A stretch of DNA of 64,000 nucleotides from the NCBI GenBank assembly GCA_018398575.1, contig JAGTXZ010000011.1, positions 620,001 to 684,000 on the forward strand, read 5' to 3'. Below are positions 45,062 to 55,529 of the stretch, one piece after another. The notes under the pieces were generated by a model. That model did not search any database. It worked only from the letters and a program-made list of their open reading frames with translations, and had not been told where the DNA came from. The position numbers and the translations under genes were made by a program. Source of the DNA: Ampelomyces quisqualis (Eukaryota > Ascomycota > Dothideomycetes > Pleosporales > Phaeosphaeriaceae). The first letter of the stretch is position 1. The number at the start of each line of letters is the position of its first letter.

Positions 45062-46871
45062 GGAACCACTTCTCTCCAACTACTGCCAATGTTTCCTGGC
45101 ACTGGGCCTGCTGGACCAGGTTTATTCTCATCCACGACGCTCCTTACGTTCGTCTGTTGTCCATATCATGTTACACTACAGAGGTGGAGGAACCGTTCGC
45201 TGGGGAATGTCATCCCATTCACTTCAAATCAAACGTAAATGCAACATTGGACTAGATAAGATACACTGGCAGCACAGCGAAAATCCACAGGAATAGTACA
45301 CGGTATATCAATGTGTTTTGGTGCCGTGACAGCTTTGATCACTCCCGTGAGCCTACATCTGGGAGCATGCATGCATCACCGGCGCACACAACCTGATGCG
45401 GAACCAGCTCACGCTTGCTTCCCGGCCAACATGCCAATATTCTTACAACGGTGCCCATGTACAGATTGTCCCGCGAAAGCGATTGCGGTTCCGAAGTACG
45501 TCTAGGCTATGGGCAGGTCGCCAACTTGGGCCAAGGCTTCATGTACCCCGCCGCCCGCGCATGGTTCCTGCATGTGCTACCAGTCCCGTGAAGTCGCCTA
45601 GGGGTAACGGCTAATGTGTGCAGCGCAGGATATAGCCGGCATTTGCACGTGCTTGCGGGCAAGAGGGCTCCAGTGCTGTCCGGGCTCCATGCGAGCGGGC
45701 AGATGTAGCTGTTTGATGTGATGTCTAGCGCTCTGGTACGCGAGGAGCGATGGTCCGAACAAGGCAGCTTCGAGGTCAGGACCTGCAAAGTGTCGCCCGT
45801 GCTGGCTGCCATTTGCTTTCACTTCGCGCTGGAAGATTATCTCTGCAGAATGTCCTCAGCCTTGTTGTACTCGTATCTTATCTGCCACTCCGTCACATGC
45901 ACGTGGAAGTGCTGGTTGCATATCCGTGAAGGAAGGTCTGACCTATTGTTCGAGCGAGCGGGCTGCCGAGGATAAACGCCTCGAAAGCGCAACCAAGAGC
46001 ATCGTCAGCGCCAGTCTCCGGTTCTCCATGTCTTTCGAGCTCTTTCTTCCGAGTGTGTGGCCAGAGGCAAAGGCGAGGCGAGAACTAGCAGGAGCAGTGG
46101 TGGCAATTATGAGCGAGCGACGAGGGCAAAATGGAAGTCAATATGGGGCATCAAGCGGACAATGCACTCGACACGGTCTCATACAGAGCCGCGTCACATG
46201 GGAACAATTGGGGCCATGACCATGACGTTGGGCAAACGGATTGAACACGTAGCATGATCGACTCCAGACTGCTGCGAGAGCGCCTACAGTCGGGCTGCAA
46301 CGCGTCGCCTGACATGCAAATACGCGACGAGCATCCACTTGATTGCATCCAAGCGTGCGATGCTTGCCTGTATGGAGATGCAGGAGCTGTCGCCGCGGTG
46401 GTGCGAGCGGACTATGACGTAGCGAGCTGCCCCTCCTTGCCACTGGGTTGCGCGACATTACTGGGCTGAAGCTTGCAGGAGCCTGGAACAATCAGCGCGT
46501 GAATGGGGATGAGAAGCGGGTGCTCGCGCATGGACAAAGGACACGATTCCCATGTAAATCTTCGATCGTCATCTGTCGTCATCGGGCCAAAGCTGGGTCA
46601 CATGCACTTTCGCATTCTAGACAGCCTCTCCTGCCTGTGACGTGCCCCACTTGCCCCTTCTACCTCGTACTACATACGTTTGCGTACTGAGTTGTAGTGA
46701 CGTCATGCCCAAACAAACGCCCGCACTATCTCACCTGGCAGCACTAGCACCGTCGAGTACTTAAGCCTCCAGCTCCGACAGCCACTTCTCTTCCTCCATC
46801 ACACAATCTCGCATCCACCTTACACTACAACAACCTACCTTCAACCAAACCAACTCTCCACACACTTCAAC
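45062..46871. other. 1.8-kb intergenic region
   Basis: No coding sequence recognised. Near the downstream gene a perfect CRE, TGACGTCA, lies at 46698-46705, about 165 bp upstream of the Grg1-like start, followed by ACTTAAG-type AT-rich sequence near 46760. Confidence 0.55.
46698..46705. promoter_or_regulatory. CRE-type bZIP site upstream of Grg1-like gene
   Basis: Perfect TGACGTCA palindrome in the promoter of a stress/starvation gene. Function inferred from the known ATF/CREB consensus. Confidence 0.45.
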
Positions 46872-47141
46872 ATGTCTGCACCCAACGCCAACAACCCCAA
46901 CGACGGCATCGTCGGCCAGGCTGTCAACTCTGTCAAGAACGCCGCCAACTACGTCTCCGAGTCCATCCAGGGCAACTCTGCTGAGGCATCCAAGGAGGCC
47001 AACAAGCAGCAGGCCAAGGGCAACGTTCCCGGCAATGACTCCATCACCGACCGTGCCTCTGGCGCGCTCTCCGCTGCCGGCGACAAGATCGACCAGACCA
47101 AGCACGAGGGCTCTGCCGAGGCCAACAAGCGCTCCATCTAG
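46872..47141 (+). CDS. grg1: Grg1/CCG-1-like glucose-repressible small protein
   Basis: Small hydrophilic protein of 89 residues, like Neurospora GRG-1/CCG-1, a glucose-repressed, clock-controlled and conidiation-related transcript. It has LEA-like composition: rich in Ala, Asn, Lys, Ser, no Cys or Trp, with VNSVKNAANYVSESIQG and a C-terminal GALSAAGDKIDQTKHEGSAEANK that matches the family. The single-exon CDS is followed by a good intron in the 3' untranslated region. Codon use is strongly biased toward C-ending codons, implying high expression. Biochemical role unknown. Confidence 0.88.
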   Translation: MSAPNANNPNDGIVGQAVNSVKNAANYVSESIQGNSAEASKEANKQQAKGNVPGNDSITDRASGALSAAGDKIDQTKHEGSAEANKRSI

Positions 47142-47175
47142 AGTGTTTGCTCGCTCTGTTCGACTTTCCTCTTCG

Positions 47176-47233
47176 GTATGTCTTCTCACGCTCTCACTTG
47201 ACGAGGTTGGACACAAGCTAATCATCACCACAG
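47176..47233 (+). other. Probable 3'-UTR intron of the Grg1-like gene
   Basis: GTATGT donor, GCTAATC branch-like site and CACCACAG acceptor, 58 bp, starting 34 nt after the stop codon. Confidence 0.6.
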
Positions 47234-48180
47234 GCTAAGAACGGCCTTTTACGAGTGAGGCTGTGAGCACTGCGACTCCAGCCGGGTTCACGACAGTACC
47301 ATGACATAACATGGACACGAGATACCAATAAACTACATTCATCAAATTCAATTGAAGCTTTTTACTGTGACTGTGCCGGTGACATGTTCTCTGTCGTTCC
47401 ATCACTCAACAATATGTGGATGCTTTGTCACCCCTTACATTGAGCCGTAGCTACCCCTTCACTGGTCCCCTGTCTAAAGCATTGCCCACTAGCGTATGGA
47501 GTATACTAGTCGCACATCAAGCACATCGTTCTCGTAAGCGCATGTGCAACCAAAGCACAACGTCAACAACCCACGCAGCTAATGCATTCATTCTCCCGAG
47601 GCTTGCAATGTAGCGCCAGCGCGGTAGCAGACCAATGTCCCAGGCCCTCAAAAGCAAGACAAGATGTCTTGACCAAGGCCCGCAAATAGCGAGAAACTAG
47701 TACGTAGTCCTGTGTCAAGCCAGCCAAGTAGATAGCATGCCCAACGGCACAAGATCGCGACAAGAAAAAAAGGTCACATACATCATTGGCAGTAGATTTG
47801 GGGGCATTGTTGTTGTTGTTGTTATATAAAATCGCACCACTACGACTTGATAAGCACCGCACGGAACGGGGCGAGGAGAGGAGAGCAGAGGAGAAACAAC
47901 CAACCATTCGTCGTTGACGACAAGGGAAAGGATATCAAAGTTTTGCATGAATTCGTTGAGAACGGTTTATTATTATTGACCAAAAAAAAAGAAGAAGAAG
48001 AAGAAAAAAACTACTGCCAACTTGCCTGGCTGTCAGGACAAGACTTTGCGAAATGGATGGGGTATCGAGTGCTCTGATAAAAGTGAAAGCCAGTGCTTGA
48101 ACGCAGATATTGGGGTTTCTTCTTCTTCTTCTTCTTCTTCTTCTTTCACTTCCACGGTGTCCTCCGCATCTTTCGTGTCA
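47234..48180. other. Intergenic with microsatellites
   Basis: Contains a (GTT)n run near 47808-47823, an A-rich/GAA run near 47980-48010 and a (TTC)n run at about 48119-48146. No gene recognised. Confidence 0.55.
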
Positions 48181-48594
48181 TTATTCGTGGGTTTGTCGTA
48201 GCTGCAACGCTGGAGAGAGTACGCGGGGGGGTTGGGTGCGGAGAAGGAGCGGTAGTGCTGGTTCGGGAAAGGGATGAGGCGAGGGGGCGTTGTTGGGGGT
48301 GGGGGTGGGATGCGGAAGGATGCGGGAAGGCGGGCTGGCGCGAATTTGACTGGTGGGGGATGGTATGAGTGTTGTTGCTGTTGTGGTGGAGCTGGTTTTC
48401 GAGGGCGGGGTGGCGCAGGGTGATGGACTGCTAAATAGGATATTCGCTTTGGTGGAGGTGGAGGTGGTACTGGTAGTCGCAGTCGAGATTTTGAGTGTGC
48501 TGGTGGTGGAGACTTTGGGCGTGGTGGACAGGGCGGCTTCGCTGTACGCTTTGTCGGCTGCTTCGTCGTGGTCTTGGGACCATGGATCGTACAT
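48181..48594 (-). CDS. Doubtful Ser/Thr/Pro-rich ORF, maybe tail exon of the MARVEL gene
   Basis: An ATG-started frame of 137 codons reads MYDPWSQDHDEAADKAYSEAAL and then becomes Thr/Ser/Pro-rich low complexity. It could be an independent small gene, a cytosolic tail exon of the MARVEL-type gene (a GTCGGG donor near 48722 to an acceptor at 48597 would keep frame), or noncoding sequence with biased composition. I cannot decide from sequence alone. Confidence 0.25.
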   Translation of the reverse strand: MYDPWSQDHDEAADKAYSEAALSTTPKVSTTSTLKISTATTSTTSTSTKANILFSSPSPCATPPSKTSSTTTATTLIPSPTSQIRASPPSRILPHPTPTPNNAPSPHPFPEPALPLLLRTQPPRVLSPALQLRQTHE

Positions 48595-48705
48595 CCCTAA
48601 TGGCCAACCTCAACGTCCACATCGAGAGTAATTTTCTACACCAGGATACGAGTTAGCACAACATCTTCACCATCTCACTTCCCCAGATAAGGAGTAATGG
48701 ATGCT

Positions 48706-49251
48706 TTAGACATGCTGCGCGCCCCGACCCGTCAGGCGAGTGCTTGCCTTTCGATTCTTCCAAAACACGACGACGCCATAGCTCATCGTCGCAAACCACA
48801 ACAGCATATTCGTGAGCAGCACCCAAACCGCATTCTTCATGCGCACAATGCCCTTGTTACCCTCTGGGTTCTCAGGAATGAACATCTTCCCGAAAATCCC
48901 AAACGCAACAAGATAGCACAAAAACACAAAGGCGTCAACAAAGAAGAAAAACCACGCTTTGATAAGCGGCAGCATGAATAACAGGGAAACCAACGCGCCG
49001 AGGGCGCCGCATACAACGGCCCACACCCATTTGCTGTCAATGTACACGCCGGCTTTGCGCGCGCGGTCCAGGTCCACGGCATAAAGCCCGATGATGGTCA
49101 GCCCGAGCACGAACTGGAAGAACCGCAGGACTATACGGATTGCGGCGCCGATGCTGAAACCCGACCACAAGGAGGTGCCAAGTGTGGCTTTTTCGGACTT
49201 CAAGCTGCCCCGAGAGAGAAACTTGAAAGCCATTGGGACGAACTGAGCCAT
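48706..49251 (-). CDS. MARVEL-like four-helix membrane protein
   Basis: Small integral membrane protein of 181 residues. Four hydrophobic helices: around IRIVLRFFQFVLGLTIIGLYAVDL, WAVVCGALGALVSLLFML, FFFVDAFVFLCYLVAFGIFG and AVWVLLTNMLLWFATMSYGVVVFW. The pairing of helix 1 with YAVDLDRAR and the polar loop after helix 3 (KMFIPENPEGNKGIVRMKNA) matches fungal MARVEL-domain proteins, which act in membrane apposition and plasma-membrane organisation. The frame ends RLTGRGAQHV; a GC donor (AAAG|GCAAGC) before it could instead splice to a different tail. Exact function unknown. Confidence 0.75.
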   Translation of the reverse strand: MAQFVPMAFKFLSRGSLKSEKATLGTSLWSGFSIGAAIRIVLRFFQFVLGLTIIGLYAVDLDRARKAGVYIDSKWVWAVVCGALGALVSLLFMLPLIKAWFFFFVDAFVFLCYLVAFGIFGKMFIPENPEGNKGIVRMKNAVWVLLTNMLLWFATMSYGVVVFWKNRKASTRLTGRGAQHV

Positions 49252-50315
49252 GTGTGAGTGGTTGTTGTTTTTAAGTGTTCAAGTTCGCTCAACTTACGTT
49301 TGTAGAGGTTTGGAGTTTTGAAGTCAGGTAGGATAGGAAGTTTTATCGTAGGATTTTCGTTGCTGCGTTTACGGGGTGCGTATTTGCGTTGCTTCGAGGG
49401 AAGAACTTCGCCAGGCCTTATTGTAGGAATGCGAAACGATAAAGCGCCTTGAGAGCCTTATTGGATGATTAGCGCACACAATGTTGTTGAGCGCGCAGCC
49501 TTGTCGCAAGTAGTAATGAATTTAAACAATGTTCGAAGTTGGAATGGAGACCGAGGCCGATGACGTTGTTGTCGTGGGGGTGTCTCGTGCTCTTTCTGTA
49601 TAATGATCGCCCGACGAAGAAGGGAAGGTGTAGTGCCGGAAACCCTAATATGGCGACGCAATTTAAGCAGTTGAGGCTTATCACTCGTGCCCTGCACAAG
49701 CTTTGAATAGTTCTAGCTAGCAGAGATTCGCGCAACTGTCAAAGGCGCCGTGAAGAAGAGAAGAGAAGTTGAATGAAAGCGTGCATAATGTCCAACTCAT
49801 TGTTGTGAGTCAACGCATCCTTATACTCACGCTGCATCGTGGGTCACCTCTACAGCGCTCAGAATAGTCATGTTTGTTTGGCGCCTGTGAGCGCGTGGTG
49901 TGTAGCAAGAGAGCTTGACAAGTGTCACCAGTGTGATCTGTTCGCTGACGTCGTTGGCGCCCGGTTGGCGTCGCTCATTTCGGGCAGGGGTGCGCCGTGC
50001 CTTCATTGGCTCTAAACACTTCACCTTGAAACGCTACATGTGGAAGTCTGAAAGTGTTTCACTTGAGGTTTGAAGTCGAGGACCGAAGCTCAAGGTGTGA
50101 TTGGTGAACTGAGAGAACGACATCGCTCCGTTCCGACTTCACAGGAGCCAGTAAGGCGGGAAACTGTCAAAAAGCCACAAGATATCACGCGGACGAGGCG
50201 CACTAGATATAGCTTTTTATGAATTCTTGTGAGAGTCATTATGCTTCAGTGAAGAAACTACTGCCGGGCGTCACGTTGACGTCGATCCGGCAATTCTCGT
50301 CTGAACGTCCATCGC
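49252..50315. other. Intergenic
   Basis: Promoter of the MARVEL-like gene and 3' flank of the GST gene. Short ORFs only. Confidence 0.5.
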
Positions 50316-51365
50316 TCATGGCGAGGAGTACTTGTAGCCGTACTGGTCCTTGGCCTTTTGAATCTGCTCCGCAAGATCCTTCTCTTTCTGTGCAAATTCC
50401 TTGTCTTCACTCAGCTTCTGTAGGTATCCATCGTTGCCAATGCCCGGCTTTGACGGAATGGCAAGGCCGGCTTGTACCGCGGGTCGCTCGTTGATGCGCT
50501 CCCACCACGCCTTCAGGTTGGGGAAGCGATCGAGGTCGACTCCTGAGAAGCGAAGCATGTGGATCCAGCCGAAGCTCGCAATGTCGGCAATGCTGTACTT
50601 GTTGCCGACGAGGTAGTCTGCGCTCTTGAGATGTGTGTCGAGGATGCCAACAAGGCGCTCCGTCTCGCCCGTGTATCGCTGCATACCGTACGCGATGCGC
50701 TCCTTCGCGAATCGGTTGAAGTGGTTGGCCTGTCCCTGCATCGGGCCGAGGCCGCCATGCTGCCATGCTATCCATTGTTCGGCGCGGGACACATCGAGGG
50801 GATCGGTGAAGCTGAACTTGTGCTCAGGGTCATAGTGGCGCGTGAGGTACGTCAGGATAGCTGGGACAATCAGCTTTGTCCGTGACACCATAGAGCCTCA
50901 CGGCCCGCCTGTCAAATTCCAGACGATTGAGCGCTCGTTGTTGAACTTACCGAATCCTTCCTGCACCGCAAAGCCGCCCTGGTCGTGGTCTACGATGACT
51001 GGAATGCGACCGTTGGGGCCAAGCTTGGTGAACCATTCCTCCTTCTGAATATTCTGCGAGATATTGATCGACTGCCATGTGAAGTCCTTGCCGTAGGCAG
51101 CCTTTAGCTCTTCCAGAATGATAGAGGCCTTCCAGCCATTGGGTGTGCCGAAAGTGAGTAGCTCAATGCCCTTGTTGGACTTCAATCCAGTAGGTCGCTC
51201 GTCGGTAGACATGTCGGGGAGGACGCGTAGTAGCGGTCGCGACGTGTGAAAATGCGCTGTGATGTAGCGGGGGCTCGAGGCTTGAATGAAGCGTGACGAT
51301 GGCAGGAACGTGAATCGGAGCTGCGTTAAGGGCCGCCGGTAGTGAAGTGGTTGCGATAATGGCAT
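50316..51365 (-). CDS. Glutathione S-transferase (Ure2/GTT-like), likely dual-targeted
   Basis: Exons on minus strand 51365-50951 and 50860-50316; 319 residues from the first ATG. The N-terminal thioredoxin-like domain has GTPNGWKASIILEEL and the PNGRIPVIVDHD cis-Pro motif; the helical C-terminal domain has DPEHKFSFTD, EQWIAWQHGGLGPMQGQANHF and YLVGNKYSIADIASFGWI. This resembles fungal Ure2-like/YghU-type GSTs using glutathione for detoxification. Residues 1-51 are Arg/Ser/Pro-rich, lack acidic residues until Asp51, and contain FHTSRPLL, a common fungal mitochondrial presequence pattern. A second ATG at 51212 (MSTDERPTG) would give a cytosolic form of 268 residues. Confidence 0.9.
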
Positions 51366-52260
51366 GGAGTCACTTCTACTGCATCAACTGAGGGGTTTAT
51401 ATGCAGGCAGAGCTTAGCAATCGTGACGTCGATCTAACCCGCACTCAAGTAGCTAGAGAGGGGCGCCAAACATGCACGATCCATTGGTGTATGCTGTTAC
51501 TACAATTTGTCGGCAGAAGGATTGCATGAGCAGCACTTACAAATCCAGGTAGGTGCTTGAGGCAGGCAGCTGTAACTGGCCATGGGCAGCCGGGGTGCTG
51601 AGTAAGCTGCGTACTTTGCGCCACAGCAGGCTCACCACATCGCGGACGAACATGCATGAGTCCCAAGAAATTAACAGCGCTGCGGGTGAACGACTACGTA
51701 CGAGCCTAGATAAACTCACAATCCTGCAAGTGGACTTCATACACACGTTTTGTGCCCTGAATATCAACCACTCTAGACCGTACATGGTACGGCTATTGAA
51801 GGTGGGTGGGCTGCCATCATCAGAGTACATGCGGTTGCGAAATTGTCGAATTCCGACAAGTCGGCCCTATTCAGTCCCACCCGAGTCATTGTTGCCATAA
51901 TCCCGGATGTTGATGATTTCATGTCTGGTAGCTGGTGAAGTCTAGACACAGGATAAGTGAATGTAGCTGCTAACAACTCTTGACCAACATACAGCTTGGA
52001 CCCAAAAACGGAAAACGCGCACAATAGCAGGCGCGTTCTGCACTGTGACGTTTGTGAGTGACCAAACTACCTACAACACTTCGCTTGGCGGCGTGCCGTT
52101 CAGCTTGGAATTTCGGCGCATCTATGGAGGTCATTACCGCGTCTGGTTTGGTCTTGATAAGAGTCTTCTTTGCGGCTGCTGGACTCCAGCTACCACCTAA
52201 AGGCACCGTCGTTCACGTTAACCCTCAGCGACAGAAGAACTGACAATCCGACACAAAGAG
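51366..52260. other. Divergent intergenic region
   Basis: Between the GST and HAD phosphatase genes. A 115-codon ORF at 51553-51900 has no recognised motif. Confidence 0.5.
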
Positions 52261-53346
52261 ATGCGTCTTCAAAGATTCGCCCTGACAGCATCGCTATGGC
52301 TTGCGTACGGCGATGGTACCACTCTCGCTGAGCCCGTTGCTCGGTCAAATGTTCAGCAGCAACTTCAGCATTGGCCCGCCGCCGCAGCGAAAGCACTGAG
52401 CACCATGATCACAAGGAACGCCAACCAGAGTAACTATGCAGTATTCGACATGGACAATACCAGTTATCGTTATGACCTTGAAGAGTCGCTCATTCCGTTC
52501 CTTGAAAACCGTGGCATACTTACGCGCGACACCTTGGACCCAACGCTCAAACTGATCGACTTCAAAGACACGGCAAACTTCACAGAAACTCTATACAGCT
52601 ACTACAATCGTCTTTGTGAAGTAGACGAGTTCGTCTGCTACCCCTGGGCCGCTCAAGTATGGTCTGGATTTTCTTTGCGAGTCCTCAAAGGATACGTCGA
52701 CGAGCTCATGGCACTCAACACTACGCTTCCGGTAAAACACTGGGATGGTGATGAAGTAGTCGCGAGCACCGTCAGCCCTCCGAAGATCTTCCGAGGTCAA
52801 GCGGAGCTGTACAACGCCTTGATGGATCACGGCATTGCTGTGTATGTTATCAGCGCTGCGCACGAAGAGCTTGTTCGTATGGTAGCCAGCGATCCCAAGT
52901 ATGGATACAACGTTCCGCCCCAGAACGTGATTGGCGTCACCACGATGCTCAGGAATGTTACTTCAGGCGACCTCACCAACGCGCGAATTCAGATCGAAGC
53001 AGGCACATACGACGAGGAAGCAAACCTCGACCTCGTGATCGGGCCATACCTGTACACGCCAGCAACATGGTTCGCGGGCAAGTGGGCAGCAATTTTGACG
53101 TACATTGACCAATGGAAGAGGCCGGTCTTGGCTGCTGGAGACACACCAGGAAGCGACTCGTACATGCAGTTCCATGGAGTCGACATTGGGAAGGGAGGAA
53201 TTCATCTCTGGATCAATCGTCGGGAAGCATACTACCAGCAGATTTTGAAGGAGCAGGAAGAGAATGCCAAGGGACAGAGGGAGAACGGAAGAGAGGTCAC
53301 CGCGGACAAGAACTGGGTCGTTGTGAAGCCAGAGGACATTCTGTAG
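52261..53346 (+). CDS. Secreted HAD-superfamily phosphatase (phosphorylcholine phosphatase-like)
   Basis: Single exon of 361 residues with a signal peptide (MRLQRFALTASLWLAYGDG, cleavage near TLAEP). HAD motif I is AVFDMDNTSYRYDLEESLIPFL, with D63 nucleophile and D65 general acid. Motif II is in AVYVISAAHEELVR. Motif IV is LAAGDTPGSDSYM. Several N-glycosylation sequons (NQS, NFT, NTT, NVT) fit secretion. The DMDNTSYRYDLEE sequence resembles bacterial phosphorylcholine phosphatase (PchP) and its fungal relatives, so release of phosphate from phosphocholine or similar small esters is likely but not proven. No intron was seen, and the AT-rich MITE region follows the gene. Confidence 0.82.
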   Translation: MRLQRFALTASLWLAYGDGTTLAEPVARSNVQQQLQHWPAAAAKALSTMITRNANQSNYAVFDMDNTSYRYDLEESLIPFLENRGILTRDTLDPTLKLIDFKDTANFTETLYSYYNRLCEVDEFVCYPWAAQVWSGFSLRVLKGYVDELMALNTTLPVKHWDGDEVVASTVSPPKIFRGQAELYNALMDHGIAVYVISAAHEELVRMVASDPKYGYNVPPQNVIGVTTMLRNVTSGDLTNARIQIEAGTYDEEANLDLVIGPYLYTPATWFAGKWAAILTYIDQWKRPVLAAGDTPGSDSYMQFHGVDIGKGGIHLWINRREAYYQQILKEQEENAKGQRENGREVTADKNWVVVKPEDIL

Positions 53347-54160
53347 GAGAAGATACCAAAGGGAGCTGGCTCAAATGGACGGCTTGCCCCCAGTCTCTTG
53401 CGTTCGCCTACTGAGGACTGTTACCGGATGCGGGTGGTCCGCCAAAATCAAATGGAGTTTTGGACTTAATTTTAGAAACACCATACCCACACATAATCAG
53501 CTGTACAGCAATATACTATATGCGCTCATTTAAGGAAATTGCATGCAGCAAAGATTTTAGCTTATTTAGAATTGTAGTATATGTAGTGTAGAGGTAGTAT
53601 ACGAGGTGGTGCCTAACCTGTTCGCGTTTCTGTTAGCGTTTTTAACAACGCCAACTAGGTATAACTAAGCATTTACTAACACACAACATTACCTATACAC
53701 CCTCTCTGCCTACCTCTATACTCCATATCCTAAAATTCTAACATTGCGTGCCCAAATCTAACCTCGCAAAATCCTCTACAAAATACTGCGAGCGGTGACA
53801 CAGATACGCTGACCCTCCATCCGACTCAAAATAGACCCCAATTTCACTATCAACTTTTTCCCATTGGTTCGCCTAGGCCGACATAGTTCTAATGAGGCCG
53901 ATTTTTGCATCTGTAGGGATTAGCGTGAGGCTCATACCGCAATAGCGTGTTGCTCAGCAGATGAGCCAAGCTGCGAATATGCATTGCGACTTGCTCGATA
54001 TCCACCACTAAGTTAACTTCAGGAATCGAGTCCCGAATATTCGGCCGGGTGGGCGGCGCCACAAGCTCAGACCATGCCGAGTGTCTTTACAAGGAGGGAC
54101 GTTGCCCATATAATTTCTAGGCTTCACGAACACTTCCTTCGTCAGGGACACACTTCGAAA
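53347..54160. other. AT-rich intergenic with a short MITE
   Basis: Contains the inverted-repeat element at 53567-53740. The remainder is AT-rich with no gene recognised. Confidence 0.6.
53567..53740. mobile_element. TA-flanked MITE-like element, about 170 bp
   Basis: The left end reads TAGAATTGTAGTATATG and the right end in reverse complement reads TAGAATTTTAGGATATG; both go on to AGT.TAGAGGTAG. About 27 of the first 31 positions agree. If the outer TA on each side is the target-site duplication, this fits a Tc1/mariner-derived MITE of about 170 bp with roughly 30-bp TIRs. No coding capacity. Confidence 0.7.
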
Positions 54161-55388
54161 ATGACACGCATACCAATGATGACACCCATCGCCATATTCC
54201 TCGGGTTTTCAGCGATCAGTCTCGCACTCGAAGTCTCACCAAACTCGCCTTGCGCAGCGAAATGCATCGATGATCCGCGGACAGGAGATGTTGCGAACCG
54301 GTCTTCTTCTCTAACGTTTTCGACGGACCTGTTTTGTTATGATTGGGAGGTGGTTGGGAGCAATAGCACCCAGAATGGGCAGAAGTTGAAGGATTGCAAC
54401 AATTGTTTGAAGTCGAGTGGATACGGGTCGGATGAATGGCCAGAGACGGACAGAGGGTGGTTCATGTGTGAGTGTTCCTGAAGATTCACAACGCGTCCAA
54501 TTCGCGTGCGACAATCGTTCGCGATCTGAGCTGCGGACGAATCCGCATTGCTATAACATGCCTGTGTGGGAAAGCTACTGATCCTCCAATAGTCAATAAC
54601 CGTGCTATCGTCGACTGGTGTCTGTTCGGACGATTCGCAGAAGAGAGCAACCCAAACAAGACCGAAACCTCCATCTACAAAACTTGCAATAGCAGCTGCA
54701 ATAGACTGTACAATGCAGCCGACTACCAAGTCAAAAGTAATCCCGATAGCTACAACTTCTGCGACAACTCTGGAAACTTCACGTCGGATGCTGACTCTTG
54801 CTTACAATGTCTCTATGACACACCTGGGCTGGCCATACTGGGGAACGGTGAGTACAGAACGGGCTTCTATGGGAGCAACGCTAACGTGCTAAAGTCCTTA
54901 CGACTGTGGTCGACATGTGTCACAAGAAACCAGGGAAGGTATACAACTTTCCTGGAGACCAAGAAATTTATGCCGCGACCAGAATCTCGCTCTACAGTAC
55001 CCTGGCAGCACAAGCATCAAGTAGCGCACCTCCGTTGTCTTCATCAGAGCCAGCATCGAGTTCAGATTCGAATAGTGGTCTTTCCAAAGGAGCCTTAGCA
55101 GGAGTCGTCCTCGGTGCTTTGGTCGGCATTGCACTTATACTAGGAGGCATTCTGCTACTGTTTCGCCGTAGGAAGAACAGGAGCAAAGTCGCAGAATTAT
55201 CGTCTCAAATGTATGGGAACACTGCGTACGGTCATGCGGGTCACCAGTATAGTGCTGTGGGGAAATCCCAGAGGGATGCACAAGGATATCAACCAGAGTT
55301 GATGGCACAAGAGAGGGTGGAGCTGTCAGGGGACGACGCACGTGGAGAGCTATCTGCTGGGCATGCAGATCCGTTAACAAGACACTAA
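54161..55388 (+). CDS. Secreted Cys-rich single-pass membrane protein, fungal
   Basis: Not assignable to a named family. Exons 54161-54467, 54593-54847, 54895-55388; 351 residues. A signal peptide from ATG 54161 (MTRIPMMTPIAIFLGFSAISLAL) is followed by a Cys-rich ectodomain with many N-glycosylation sequons and CxxC pairs (CNNCLKSSGYG, CLQCLYDTPG), a Ser-rich stalk (SSSAPPLSSSEPASSSDSN), one transmembrane helix (GALAGVVLGALVGIALILGGILLLF), a stop-transfer RRRKNR and a polar cytosolic tail. This layout is common in filamentous ascomycete surface proteins and resembles Mid2/WSC-like sensors in shape only. A start at 54074 would hide the signal peptide inside. Confidence 0.78.
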
Positions 55389-55529
55389 TCGCCGCCGGGC
55401 TGCTGAAAAGTGCTCAGCGAGAAGACAGCCGAGTCAAAATAGACGTGGGCAGTTCTTCCACCAGTCCTCACGACAATAATATTGGCAAATGCATCACTTC
55501 GTTCTCGGCTACTCTTCCAACGAAAACAA

